This document shows positions 32,093-44,822 of a stretch of DNA of 45,881 nt, one piece after another. The stretch is taken from the NCBI GenBank assembly GCA_905221605.1, contig CAJNDS010000976.1:1-45881 (forward strand). Reading direction: 5' to 3'. Position 1 is the first letter of the stretch; every line of letters starts with the position of its first letter. Origin of the DNA: Symbiodinium natans (Eukaryota > Sar > Dinophyceae > Suessiales > Symbiodiniaceae). The notes under the pieces are model-generated. The model was not told the DNA's origin, did not search any database, and saw only the letters and a program-made list of their open reading frames with translations. The position numbers and the translations under genes are program-made.

Positions 32093-35000
32093 TATCCGTG
32101 TGAGGCATGGCAGGATGTATGCTTTGCTGCCTGTGATTCGCTGGTAGCTGTGTGAGGCATGGCAAGATGTACGGTTTGTTGCCTCTGATTTGCGGGTATC
32201 TGTGGCCTGTCATTTGCTGGTATCTGTGTGAGGAATTGAAAGATGTACCGCTTGTTGCCTGTGACTTGCTGGTACCTGTGTGAAGCATGGAAAGATGTAA
32301 GATTTGTTGTCCAGGGTATCTGTGTAAGGCATGATAAGATGTACTATTTGCTGCTTGTGACTTGCTGGTATCTGTGTTGTGTGGGGCATGGCAAGATGCA
32401 CTACTTTTTGTCTCTGATTTGCTGGTATCTGTGGGAGGCATGGTAAGAAGCACGATTTGCTGCATGTGATTTGCTGGTATCTGCGAGATGAACGATTTTT
32501 TGCCCCCGTGATCTGCAGGTATCTGCGTGAGGCATTGGCAAGACGTGTGATTTGTTGCCTGTGATTTGTAGGTATCTGTGTGAGGCATGGCAAGATATAC
32601 GATTGCCTGTAATTTGCTGGTATCTGTGGAGGTATGGCAAGATAAACGATTTGTTTCCTGTGATTTGCTGTTATCTGTATGAGGCATGGTAAGATGAACG
32701 ATTTGTTGTCGGTGATTTGCTGGTACATGTGTGAGGCAAGGCGACATGTACGATGTGTTGCCCGTGATTTACTGGTGCCTGATTTGTTGCTGAAATTTGC
32801 TGGTATATCTGTGAAGCTAATACGATTTGTTGTTTGTGATGTTCTGGTCTGTGTGTGAGGCACGGCAAGATGTAGGATTTGTTGCCTGTGATTTGCTGGT
32901 ACCTGTGTGAGGCATGGTAAGATTTACGCTTTGTTTCCTCTGCTTGACTGATAGCTGTGTGAGGCATGGCAAGATGCACGATTTGTTGCTTGCGTTTTGC
33001 TGGTATCCGTGTGAAGCATGGTCAGTTGTACAATTTGTTGTCTTTCATTTGCTGGTATCTGTGTGAGGCATGGCAGGATACACGATTTGTTGCCTGTGAT
33101 TTGTTGGTATGTGTGGAGGCATGGCAAGATAAACGATTTGTTGCCTGTGATTTGTTGGCATCTGTGTGAGGCATGACAAGATGTACGATTTGTTGCCCGT
33201 GATTTAATGGTGGCTGATTTGTTGTTGTGATTCGCTGGCATCTGTGTGAGGCATGGCAAGATGTACGATTTGTTGTCTGTGATTTGCTGGTATCTGTATG
33301 AGGCATGGTAAGATATACGATTTGTTGTCTGCGATCGCTGGTATCTGTGAAAGGCATGGCAAGATGTACGATTTGTTGCCTTTGATTTGCTGGTATCTGT
33401 GTGAGGCAGGATATGATGTACGATTTGTTGCCTGTGATCTGCTGATGCATGGCAAGATGTACGATCCGTGACTTGTGATTTATCATGCGAGATGAACGAT
33501 TTTTTGCCCCCGTGATCTGCAGGTATCTGTGTGAGGCATTGGCAAGACGTGTGATTTGTTGCCTGTGATTTATGGGTATCTGTGTGAGGCATGACGAGAT
33601 ATACGATTGCCTGTAATTTGGTGGTTTCTGTGGAGGCATGGCAAGATAAACGATTTGTTTCCTGTGATTTGCTGTTATCTGTGTGAGGCATGGTAAGATA
33701 TACGATTTGTTGTCGGTGATTTGCTGGTACATGTGTGAGGCAAGGCGACATGTACGATGTGTTGCTCGTCATTTTGCCTGATTTGTTGTTGTGATTTGCT
33801 GTTATGTCTGTGAAGCTAATACGATTTGTTGTTTTGTTGTTTGTGATTTGCTGGTCTGTGTGTGAGGCACGGCAAGATGTGTGAGGCACGGCAAGATGCA
33901 GGATTTGTTGCCTGTGATTTGCTGGTACCTATGTGAAGCATGGTAAGATTTATTGTTTGTTTCCTCTACTTGACTGATATCTGTGTGAGGCATGGCAAGA
34001 TGCACGATTTGTTGCTTGCGTGTTGCTGGTATCCGTGTGAAGCATGGTAAGTTGTACAATTTGTTTTCTTTCATTTGCTGGTATCTCTGTGAGGCATGGC
34101 AAGATGCAGGATTTGTTGCCTATGATTCAATGGTGGCTGATTTGTTGTTGTGATTCGCTGGCATCTGTGTGAGGCATGGCAAGATGTACGATCCGGGACT
34201 TGTGATTTGCATGGCAAGATGTACGATTTGTTGCCTGTGATTTGCTGGTATCTATGTGAGGCATGGCAAGATGTACGACTTGTTGCCTGTGATGTGCTGT
34301 GGGAGGCATGATAGATGCACGATTTGTTGCCCGTGATGTGCTGTATGAGGCAGGGACGATGTCTGCGGCATGGCAAGATGTACGATTTGTTACCTGTGAG
34401 TTGCTGGTATCTATATGAGGCGTGGCAAGATGTACGATTTGTTGCCTGTGATCTGCTGGTATCTATGTGATGCATGGCAAGATGTACGACATGGCAAGAT
34501 GAACGATTTGTTGTCTGTGATTTGCTGGTATCTGTGTGAGGCATGGCAAGATGTACGATTTGTTGCCTGTGATTTGCTGGTATATGTGTGAGGCATGGCA
34601 AGACTTACGATTTGTGGCTTCTGATTGATTGATTTCTGTGTGAGGCATGGCAAGATGTACGGTTTGTTGTAGGTGACTTGCTGGTGCCTTATTTGTTGCC
34701 TGTGATTTGCTGGTATGTCTGTGAAGCTTGGTACTAAGTACGATTTGTGGTTTGTGATTTGCTGGTATCTATGGGAGGCAGGATAAGATGTACAATGTGT
34801 TGCCTATGCTGTGCTGGTATGTGTGTGAGGCATGGTAAGAAGTACGGTTTGTTTCCTGTGATTTGAGGCTGGCTGAGGGCATGGCAAGATGTACGATTTG
34901 TGGCTTGTGGGAGGCAGGGTATGATGTACGACTTTTTGCTGTGATTTTCTGGCATCATGTCAGGCAGGATATGACATACGATTTGCTTCTGCTGGTATCT

Positions 35001-35367
35001 GTGTGATGCATGGCAAGATGTACGATCCGCGACTTGTCATTTGCATGGCAAGTTGCCTGTCATTTGCTGGAATCTATGGGAGGGAAGGCAAGATGTGCGG
35101 TTTGTTGCCTGTGATTTGCTGGTAGTGAGGCATGGCAAGATGTACAATTTGTTGCTTGTGACTTGCTGTGTGAGGCAGGGTAGGATGTACCGTTTGTTGC
35201 CTGTGGTTTCTGTGATTTGCTGCTACCTGTGTGAAGCATGGTAAGATATAACATTTGTTGTCTGTGATTTGCTGGCGTGGTAAGATGGATGATTTGTTGC
35301 CCGCGATTTGCTGGTATCCGTATGAGGCATTGTACGATATATGATTCGTTGCTTGTGATTAGGTTGC
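32093..35367 (+). repeat. Family-B satellite block B7 (island deleted)
   Basis: About 63 B units. Parallel to B3 at both sides, but with a 720-bp deletion at 32485/32486 that removes the units and island equivalent to B3 12360-13079. The deletion ends share TGCG. Sequence just after the break (32486-32575) matches B3's second CATGCGAGATG segment rather than the first. Unlike B3, it continues to the normal B terminus, so it shows what B3 lost at its 3' end. Confidence 0.94.
33860..33897 (+). repeat. 19-bp tandem duplication within a B unit (B7 copy)
   Basis: Exact doublet of GTGTGAGGCACGGCAAGAT (33860-33878, 33879-33897). Just upstream (33826-33845) B7 also has an ~8-bp TTGTTGTT expansion not seen in B3 or B5. 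Confidence 0.9.
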
Positions 35368-37069
35368 GTCCGCTTCTAAGGGTTTTGGTCTGTCACGGTG
35401 CCGTCCGCTTCTGGAGATTTGGTTGGTCATGGTGTTGTCCGCTTGTAGGGGTTTTGGTCTGTCACGGTGTTGCCCGCTTCTGGGGGTTTTTGTCTGTCAA
35501 GGTGTTGTCCGCTTCTAGGGGTTTTGGTCTGTCACGGTGTTGTCTGCTTCTAGGGTTTTGGTTTGTCACGGCGTTGTCCGCTTCGGCTTCTAGGGGTTTT
35601 GGTCTGTCACGGTGTTGTCCGTTTCTAGGCGTTTTGGTCTGTCACGGTGTTGTCCGCTTCTAGGGGTTTGGTTCTGTCACGGTGTTGTCCGTTTCTGGGG
35701 GTTTGGGTCTGTCACGGTGTTGTCCGTTTCTGCGGGGTTTGGTCTGTCATGCTGTCGTCCGTTTCTAGGGATTGTGGTCTATCAGGGTGTTGTCCGCTTC
35801 TAGGGGTTGTGGTCTATCACGGTGTTGTTCACTTGTAGGGTTTTGGTCTGTCACGGTGTTGTCCGTTTCTCGGGGTTTTGGTCTGTCACGGCGTTGTCCG
35901 TTTCTAGGGGTTTTGGTCTGCCACGGTGTTGTTCGCGTCTAGGGTTTTGGTTTGTCACGGTGTTGTCCATTTCTAGAAGGTTTGGTCTGTCACAGCGTTG
36001 TCCGCTTTTGGGGAACGTCTGTCACGGTGATGTCCACTTCTGAGGGTTTTGGTCTGTCACGGTGTTGTCCGCTTCTGGGGGTTTTGGTTTGTCAGGGTGT
36101 TGTCCGTTTCTAGGGGTTTTGCTCTGTCACGGTGTTGTCCTCTTCCAGAGTTTTTGGTCTGTCACAGCGTTGTCCGCTTTTGGGGAACGTCTGTCACGGT
36201 GATGTCCACTTCTGAGGGTTTTGGTCTGTCACGGTGCTGTCCACTTTTGGGGGTTTTGGTCTGTCATGGTGTTGTCCGCTTCTAGGGGTTTTGGTCTGTC
36301 ACGGTGTTGTCCGTTTTTATTAGAGTTTTTATTAGGGGTTTTGGTATGTCACGGTGTTGTCCGCTTCTTGGGGTTTTGCTCTGTCACGGTGTTGTCCGCT
36401 TCCAGAGGTTTTGGTCTGTCACGGTGCTGTCCGCTTCTGGAGATTTGGTTTGTCACGGTGTTGTCCGCTTGTAGGGGTTTTGGTCTGTCACGGTGTTGTC
36501 CGTTTCTAGGGGCTTTGGTTTGTCACGGTGTTGCCCGCTTCTGGGGTTTTTGGTCTGTCACGGTGTTGTCCACTTCTAGGTATTTTGGTCTGTCACAGCG
36601 TTGTCCGCTTCTGGGGAATGTCTGTCACGATGATGTCCCCTTCTGAGGGTTTTGGTCTGTCACGGTGTTGTCCGCTTCTAGGGGTTTTGTCTGTCATGGT
36701 GTTGTCCGCTTCTAGGGGTTTTGGTCTGTCATGGTGTTGTCCGCTTCTAGGGGTTTTGGTCTGTCACGGTGTTGTCCGCTTCTAGGGTTTTGGTCTGTCA
36801 CGGTGTTGTCCGCTTCTAGGGTTTTGGTCTGTCACGGTGTTGTCCGCTTCTAGGGGTTTGGTCTGTCACGTCGTTGTCCGTTTCTGCGGGGTTTGGTCTG
36901 TCATGCTGTCGTCCGTTTCTAGGGATTGTGGTCTAACAGGGTGTTGTTTACTTCTGGGGGTTTTGGTCTGTCACGGTGTTGTCCGCTTCTAGGGGTTTTG
37001 GTCTGTCACGGTGTTGTCCGTTTCTAGGGTTTTGGTCTGTCATGGTGTTGTCCGTTTCTAGGGGTTTGG
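35368..37069 (+). repeat. Family-A satellite block A8
   Basis: About 49 A units, offset 35321 from A1 throughout, with no length change. It shares A1's 12-bp doublet (36313-36336) and its TCCTCTTCCAGAG unit. It is the recent sister of A1. Confidence 0.95.
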
Positions 37070-40000
37070 TATCTGTGTGAGGCATGGCAAGATGTATGCT
37101 TTGCTGCTTGTGATTCGCTGGTAGCTGTGTGAGGCATGGCAAGATGTACGGTTTGTTGCCTCTGATTTGCTGCTATGTGGCCTGTCATTTGCTGGTATCT
37201 GTATGAGGAATTGAAAGATGTACCGCTTGTTGCCTGTGACTTGCTGGTACCTGCTTCAAGCATGGTAAGATGTAAGATTTGTTGTCCAGGGTATCTGTGT
37301 AAGGCATGATAAGATGTACTATTTGCTGCTTGTGATTTGCTGGTATCTGTGTTGTGTGGGACATGGCAAGATGCACTACTTTTTGTCTCTGATTTGCTGG
37401 GAGGCATGGAAATGTGTACGGCTTGTTGCCGGTGATTTGCTGGTATCTGTAGGAACCTTGGTAAGAAGCACGATTTGCTGCATGTGATTTGCTGGTATCT
37501 GCGTGAGGCATGGCAAGATGAACGATTTGTTGCCTGTGATTTGCTGGTAATTGTGTGAGACATGGCAAGATGTACGACTTGTTGCCTGCGATTTGCTGGT
37601 ATCTGTGCGAGGCGTGGTAAGTTATACGATTCGTCGCTTGTGATTTGCTGGAATCAGTGTGAGGTGTGGTAAGATGTACGCTTAGTTGCCTGTGATTTGC
37701 TGGTATCTGTGTGAGGCATGATGGAAAGATGTTCATCCTGTTTTGTTGCCGGTGATTAGCTGGTATCTGTGTGAGGCATGGCGAGATGTACGATTTGTTG
37801 CTTGCGATTTGTTGGCATCCGTGCGAGGCGTGGCAAGGTGTGCGAATTGTTGCCTTTGGTTTGGTAGTGTCTGTGTGATGCATGGCAAAGAATACGGTTC
37901 GTTGCCTGTGATTTGATCGCAGAATGAACCAGCAAAAGCAACAACAAAATTGTTAGGCCCCTATGGTATGTGTCAGGCAAAGCAAGGTGCACGATATATT
38001 GACGGCATCTCTGTGAAGCATAGTACGTTTTGTTGCCCATGATGTGCTGGTATCTGTTTGAGGCATTGTAAGTAAGATGTATGATTTGCTGCCTGTGATT
38101 TGCTGGTATATGTGTGAGACATGACAAGATGCACGACTTGTTGCCTGTGATTTGCTGGTATCATGCGAGATGAACGATTTTTTGCCCCCGTGATCTGCAG
38201 GTATCTGTGTGAGGCATTGGCAAGACGTGTGATTTGTTGCCTGTGATTTGTTGGTATCTGTGTGAGGCATGGCAAGATATACGAATGCCTGTAATTTGAT
38301 GGTATCTGTGGAGGCATTGCAAGATAAACGGTTTGTTTCCTGTGATTTGCTGTTATCTGTATGAGGCATGGTAAGATGAACGATTTGTTGTCGGTGATTT
38401 GCTGGTACATGTGTGAGGCAAGGCGACATGTACGATGTGTTGCCCGTGATTTACTGGTGCCTGATTTGTTGCTGAAATTTGCTGGTGTATCTGTGAAGCT
38501 AATACGATTTGTTGTTTGTGATTTGCTGGTCTGTGTGTGAGGCACGGCAAGATGTAAGATTTGTTGCCTGTGATTTGCTGGTACCTGTGTGAGGCATGGT
38601 AAGATTTACGCTTTGTTTCCTCTGCTTGACTGCTATCTGTGTGAGGCATGGCAAGATGCACGATTTGTTGCTTGCGTTTTGCTGGTATCCGTGTGAAGCA
38701 TGGTAAGTTGTACAATTTGTTGGCTTTAATTTGCTGGTATCTGTGTGAGGCATGGCAGGATACACGATTTGTTGCTTGTGATTTGCTGGTATGTGTGGAG
38801 GCATGGCAAGATAAACGATTTGTTGCCTGTGATTTGTTGGCATCTGTGTGAGGCATGACAAGATGTACGATTTGTTGCCCGTGATTTAATGGTGGCTGAT
38901 TTGTTGTTGTGATTCGCTGGCATCTGTGTGAGGCATGGCAAGATGTACGATTTGTTGCCTGTTATTTCCTGGTATCTGTGTGAGGCATGGCAAGATGTAC
39001 GATTTGTTGTCTGTGATTTGCTGGTATCTGTATGAGGCATGGCAAGATATACGATTTGTTGTCTGCGAATCGCTGGTATCTGTGAAAGGCATGGCAAGAT
39101 GTACGATTTGTTGCCTGTGATTTGCTGGTATCTGTGTGAGGCAGGATATGATGTACGATTTGTTGCCTGTGATCTGCTGGTATCTATGTGATGCATGGCA
39201 AGATGTACGATCCGTGACTTGTGATTTGCTTGGCAAGATGTACGACTTGTTGCCTGGGATGTGCTGTGGGAGGCATGATAGATGCACGATTTGTTGCCCG
39301 TGATGTGCTGTATGAGGCAGGGACGATGTCTGCGGCATGGCAAGATGTACGATTTGTTGCCTGTGAGTTGCTGGTATCTATATGAGGCGTGGCAAGATGT
39401 ACGATTTGTTGCCTGTGATTTGCTAGTATCTGTGTCAGGCATGGCAAGATATACGATTTTTTCCTTGCAATTGGCTGGTATCTCTTGCAAGCATGGTGAG
39501 ATGAACGATTTGTTGTCTGTGATTTGCTGGCATCTGTGTAAGGCATGGCAAGATGTACGATTTGTTGCCTGTGATTTGCTGGTATATGTGTGAGGCATGG
39601 CAAGACTTACGATTTGTTGCTTCTGATTGACTGATATCTGTGTGAGGCATGGCAAGATGTACGGTTTGTTGTAGGTGACTTGCTGGTGCCTTATTTGTTG
39701 CCTGTGATTTGCTGGTATGTCTGTGAAGCTTGGTAATAAGTACGATTTGTTATTTGTGATTTGCTGGTATCTATGGGAGGCAGGATAAGATGCACAATGT
39801 GTTGCCTATGCTGTGCTGGTATGTGTGTGAGGCATGGTAAGAAGTACGGTTTGTTTCCGGTGATTTGAGGCTGGCTGAGGGCATGGCAAGATGTACGATT
39901 TGTGGCTTGTGGGAGGCAGGGTATGATGTACGACTTTTTGCTGTGATTTTCTGGCATCATGTCAAGCAGGATATGACGTACGATTTGTGATCTGCTGGTA

Positions 40001-40371
40001 TCTGTGTGATGCATGGCAAAATGTACGATCCGTGATCTGTCATTTGCATGGCAAGTTGCCTGTCATTTGCTGGAATCTATGGGAGGGAAGGCAAGATGTG
40101 CGGTTTGTTGCCTGGGATTTGCTGGTCGTGAGGCATGGCAATATGTACAATTTGTTTCTTGTGACTGGCTGTGTGAGGCAGGGTATGATGTACCTGTTTG
40201 TTGCCTGTGGTTTTTGTGACTTGCTGCTACCTGTGTGAAGCATGGTAAGATGTAAGATTTGTTTTCTGGAACTTGCTGGCGTGGTAAGATGTATGATTTG
40301 TTGCCTGCGATTTGCTGGTATCCGTATGAGGCATTGTGCGATATACGATTCGTTGCTTGTGAGTAGGTTGT
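37070..40371 (+). repeat. Family-B satellite block B8
   Basis: About 63 B units, sister of B1. It has the same shortened island. It keeps the 15 bp (39958-39972) that B1 lost, so the B1 loss happened after the two blocks separated. Confidence 0.95.
37916..37962. other. Shortened non-repeat island in B8 (47 bp)
   Basis: Same rearranged 47-bp form as B1 (2595-2641), including the CAAAATTGTT break sequence. B4, the class-1 block lying between them, has the 96-bp form. Confidence 0.85.
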
Positions 40372-41928
40372 GTCCGCTTCTAGGGGTTTTGGTCTGTCAC
40401 GGTGTTGTTCGCGTCTAGGGTTTTGGTTTGTCACGGTGTTGTCCATTTCTAGAAGGTTTGGTCTGTCACAGCGTTGTTCGCTTTTGGGGAACGTCTGTCA
40501 CGGTGATGTCCACTTCTGAGGGTTTTGGTCTGTCACGGTGTTGTCCGCTTCTGGGGGTTTTGGTTTGTCCGGGTGTTGTCCGTTTCTAGGGGTTTTGGTC
40601 TGTCACGGTGTTGTCCGCTTCTAGGGGTTTGGTTCTGTCACGGTGTTGTCCGCTTCTGGGGGTTTTGGTCTGTCACGGTATTGTCCGTTTCTAGGGGTTT
40701 TGGTCTGTCATGGTAATGTCCGCTTCTAGGGGTTGTGGTCTATCACGGTGATGATCACTTCTAGGGTTCTGGTCTGTCACAGTGTTGTCCGTTTCTAGGG
40801 GTTTTGGTCTGGCACGGTGTTGTCCGTTTCTAGGGGTTTTGGTCTGTCACGGTGTTGTCCGTTTTTACGGGTTTTGGTATGTCACGGTGTTGTCCGCTTG
40901 AAGGGGTTTTGGTCTGTGACGGTGTTGTCCGCTTCCAGAGGTTTTGGTCTGTCCTGGTGCTGTCCGCTTCTGGAGATGGTTTGTCACGGTGTTGTCCGCT
41001 TCTAGGAATTTTGGTCTGTCACAGCGTTGGCCGCTTCTGGGGAATGTCTGTCACGATGATGCCCACTTCTGAGGGTTTTGGTCTGTCACGGTGTTGTCCG
41101 CTTCTCGGGGTTTGGTCTGTCACGGTGTTGTCCGTTTCTAGGGGTTTTGGTCTGTCATGGTGTTGTCCGCTTCTAGGGGTTGTGGTCCGTTTCTAGGGGT
41201 TTTGGTCTGTCACGGTGTTGTTCGCGTCTAGGGTTTTTGTTTGTCACGGTGTTGTCCATTTCTAGAAGGTTTGGTCTGTCACAGCGTTGTTCGCTTTTTG
41301 GGAACGTCTGTCACGGTGATGTCCACTTCTGAGGGTTTTGGTCTGTCATGGTGTTGTCCGCTTCTGGGGGTTGCGGTCTGTCACGGTGCTGTCCGCTTCC
41401 AGGTATTTTGGTCTGTCACAGCGTTGTCCGCTTCTGGCGAATGTCTGTCACGATGATGTCCGCTTCTGAGGGTTTTGGTCTGTCACGATGATGTCCGCTT
41501 CTGAGGGTTTTGGTCTGTCACGGTGTTGTCCGCTTCTAGGGGTTTTTGTCTGTCATGGTGTTGTCCGCTTCTAGGGGTTTTTGTCTGTCGTGGTGTTGTC
41601 CGCTTCTAGGGGTTTTGGTCTGTCACGGTGTTGTCCGCTTCTAGGGTTTTGGTCTGTCACGGTGTTGTCCGCTTCTAGGGTTTTGGTTTGTCACGGTGTT
41701 GTCCGCTTCTAGGGGTTTGGTCTGTCACGGTGTTGTCCGTTTCTGCGGGGTTTGGTCTGTCATGCTGTCGTCCGTTTCTAGGGATTGTGGTCTATCAGGG
41801 TGTTGTTCACTTCTGGGGGTTTTGGTCTGTCACGGTGTTGTCCGCTTCTAGGGGTTTTGGTCTGTCACGGTGTTGTCCGTTTCTAGGGTTTTGATCTGTC
41901 ATGGTGTTGTCCGTTTTTTGGGGTTTGG
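40372..41928 (+). repeat. Family-A satellite block A9
   Basis: About 44 A units, sister of A2 at a constant offset of 35336 and the same length. The idiosyncratic fused unit near 41179-41191 and the doubled CGATGATGTCCGCTTCTGAG units are both retained. Confidence 0.95.
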
Positions 41929-44822
41929 TATATGTGTGAGGCATGGCAAGATGTACGACTTTTTGCCTGCGATTTGCTGGTATCTGTGCGAGGCGTGGTA
42001 AGTTATACGATTCGTCGCTTGAGACTTGCTGGAATCAGTGGGAGGCGTGGTAAGATGTACGCTTAGTTGCCTGTGATTTGCTGGCATCTGTGTGAGGCAT
42101 GATGGAAAGATGTTCATCCTGTTTTGTTGCGGTGATTAGCTGGTATCTGTGTGAGGCATGGCGAGATGTACGATTTGTTGCTTGTGATTTGTTGGTATCC
42201 GTGCGAGGCGTGGCGAGGTGTGCGAATTGTTGCCTTTGTTTTGTTAGTGTCTGTGCGATGCATGGCAAAGAATACGGTTCGTTGCCTGTGATTTGATCGC
42301 AGAATGAACCAGCAAAAGCAACAACAAAAACAATTTTGAACAACAATTGATTGCTTGATCTCGTCCTGTTCAAAAAGAGAAGAAGGCCCCTATGGTATGT
42401 GTCAGGCACAGCAAGGTGCACGATATATTGACGGTATCTCTGTGAAGCATGGTATGGAGTACGTTTTGTTGCCCATGATGTGCTGGTATCTGTTTGAGGC
42501 ATTGTAAGTAAGATGTATGATTTGCTGCCTGTGATTTGCTGGTATATGTGTGAGACATGACAAGATGCACGACTTGTTGCCTGTGATTTGCTGGTATCAT
42601 GCGAGATGAACGATTTTTTGCTCCCGTGATCTGCAGGTATCTGTGTGAGGCATTGGCAAGACGTGTGATTTGTTGCCTGTGATTTGTTGGTATCTGTGTG
42701 AGGCATGGCAAGATATACGATTGCCTGTAATTTGCTGGTATCTGTGGAGGCATGGCAAGATAAATGACTTGTTTCCTGTGATTTGCTGTTATCTGTATGA
42801 GGCATGGTAAGATGAACGATTTGTTGTCGGTGATTTGCTGGTACATGTGTGAGGCAAGGCGACATGTACGATGTGTTGCCCGTGATTTACTGGTGCCTGA
42901 TTTGTTGCTCAAATTTGCTGGTATATCTGTGAAGCTAATATGATTTGTTGTTTGTGATTTGCTGGTCTGTGTGTGAGGCACGGCAAGATGTAGGATTTGT
43001 TGCCTGTGATTTGCTGGTACCTGTGTGAGGCATGGTAAGATTTACGCTTTGTTTCCAATGCTTGACTGATATCTGTGTGAGGCATGGCAAGATGCACGAT
43101 TTGTTGCTTGCGTTTCGCTGGTATCCGTGTGAAGCATGGTAAGTTGTACAATTTGTTGTCTTTCATTTGTTGGTATCTGTGTGAGGCATGGCAGGATTCA
43201 TGATTTGTTGCCTGTGATTTGCTGGTATGTGTGGAGGCATGGCAAGATAAACGATTTATTGCGTGTGATTTGTTGGCATCTGTGTGAGGCATGACAAGAT
43301 GTACGATTTGTTGCCTGTGATTTAATGATGGCTGATTTGTTGTTGTGATTCGCTGGCATCTGTGTGAGGCATGGCAAGATGTACGATTTGTTGCCTGTTA
43401 TTTCCTGGTATCTGTGTGAGGCATGGTAAGATGTACGATTTGTTGTCTGTGATTTGCTGGTTTCTGTATGAGGCATGGTAAGATGTACGATTTGTTGTCT
43501 GCGAATCGCTGGCATCTGCGAAAGGCATGGCAAGATGCACGATTTGTTGCCTTTGATTTGCTGGTATCTGTGTGAGGCAGGGTATGATGTACGATTTGTT
43601 GCCTGTGATCTGCTGTTATCTATGTGATGCATGGCAAGATGTACGATCCATGACTTGTGATTTGCATGGCAAGATGAATGATTTGTTGCCTGTGATTCGC
43701 TGGTATCTATGTGAGGCATGGAAAGATGTACGACTTGTTGCCTGTGATGTGCTGTGGGAGGCATGATAGATGCACGATTTGTTGCCCGTGATGTGCTGTA
43801 TGAGGCAGGGACGATGTCTGCGGCATGGCAAGATGTACGATTTGTTGCCTGTGAGTTGCTGGTATCTATATGAGGCGTGGCAAGATGTACGATTTGTTGC
43901 CTGTGATCTGCTGGTATCTATGTGATGCATGGCAAGATGTACGACATGGCAAGATGAACGATTTGTTGTCTGTGATTTGCTGGTATCTGTGTGAGGCATG
44001 GCAAGATGTACGATTTGTTGCCTGTGATTTGCTGGTATATGTGTGAGGCATGGCAAGACTTACGATTTGTGGCTTCTGATTGACTGATATCTGTGTGAGG
44101 CATGGCAAGATGTACGTTTTGTTGTAGGTGACTTGCTGGTGCCTTATTTGTTGCCTGTGATTTGCTGGTATGTCTGTGAAGCTTGGTACTAAGTACGATT
44201 TGTTATTTGTGATTTGCTGGTATCTATGGGAGGCAGGATAAGATGCACAATGTGTTGCCTATGCTGTGCTGGTATGTGTGTGAGGCATGGTAAGAAGTAC
44301 GGTTTGTTTCCGGTGATTTGAGGCTGGCTGAGGGCATGGCAAGATGTACGATTTGTGGCTTGTGGGAGGCAGGGTATGATGTACGACTTTTTGCTGTGAT
44401 TTTCTGGCATCATGTCAGGCAGGATATGACATACGATTTGCTTCTGCTGGTATCTGTGTGATGCATGGCAAGATGTACGATCCGTGATCTGTCATTTGCA
44501 TGGCAAGTTGCCTGTCATTTGCTGGAATCTATGGGAGGGAAGGCAAGATGTGCGGTTTGTTGCCTGTGATTTGCTGGTAGTGAGGCATGGCAAGATGTAC
44601 AATTTGTTGCTTGTGACTTGCTGTGTGAGGCAGGGTAGGATGTACCGTTTGTTGCCTGTGGTTTCTGTGATTTGCTGCTACCTGTGTGAAGCATGGTAAG
44701 ATATAACATTTGTTGTCTGTGATTTGCTGGCGTGGTAAGATGGATGATTTGTTGCCCGCGATTTGCTGGTATCCGTATGAGGCATTGTACGATATATGAT
44801 TCGTTGCTTGTGATTAGGTTGC
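41929..44822 (+). repeat. Family-B satellite block B9
   Basis: About 56 B units, sister of B2. The offset runs from 35336 to 35340, the change made of a 1-bp and a 3-bp indel. It contains an intact island and ends in the usual class-3 junction. Confidence 0.95.
42296..42391. other. 96-bp non-repeat island in B9
   Basis: Intact island sharing the AACAACAATTG variant with B2 only, which confirms B2 and B9 as sisters. Confidence 0.86.

Larger units (their letters stand above)
15716..35367 (+). repeat. Higher-order repeat copy 2 (M4-M5-M6-M7)
   Basis: Same class order 1-2-3 with an extra module M5 (3900 bp, 21175-25074) between the class-1 and class-2 modules, total 19.65 kb. Removing M5 leaves 15.75 kb, close to copy 1. 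Confidence 0.82.
35322..44822 (+). repeat. Near-identical duplicate of 1-9482
   Basis: The two ~9.5-kb stretches differ by indels of 15, 1 and 3 bp, which account exactly for the 19-bp length difference, plus a few substitutions. Similarity is far higher than to the intervening class-1 and class-2 modules (M4, M6). Confidence 0.88.
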
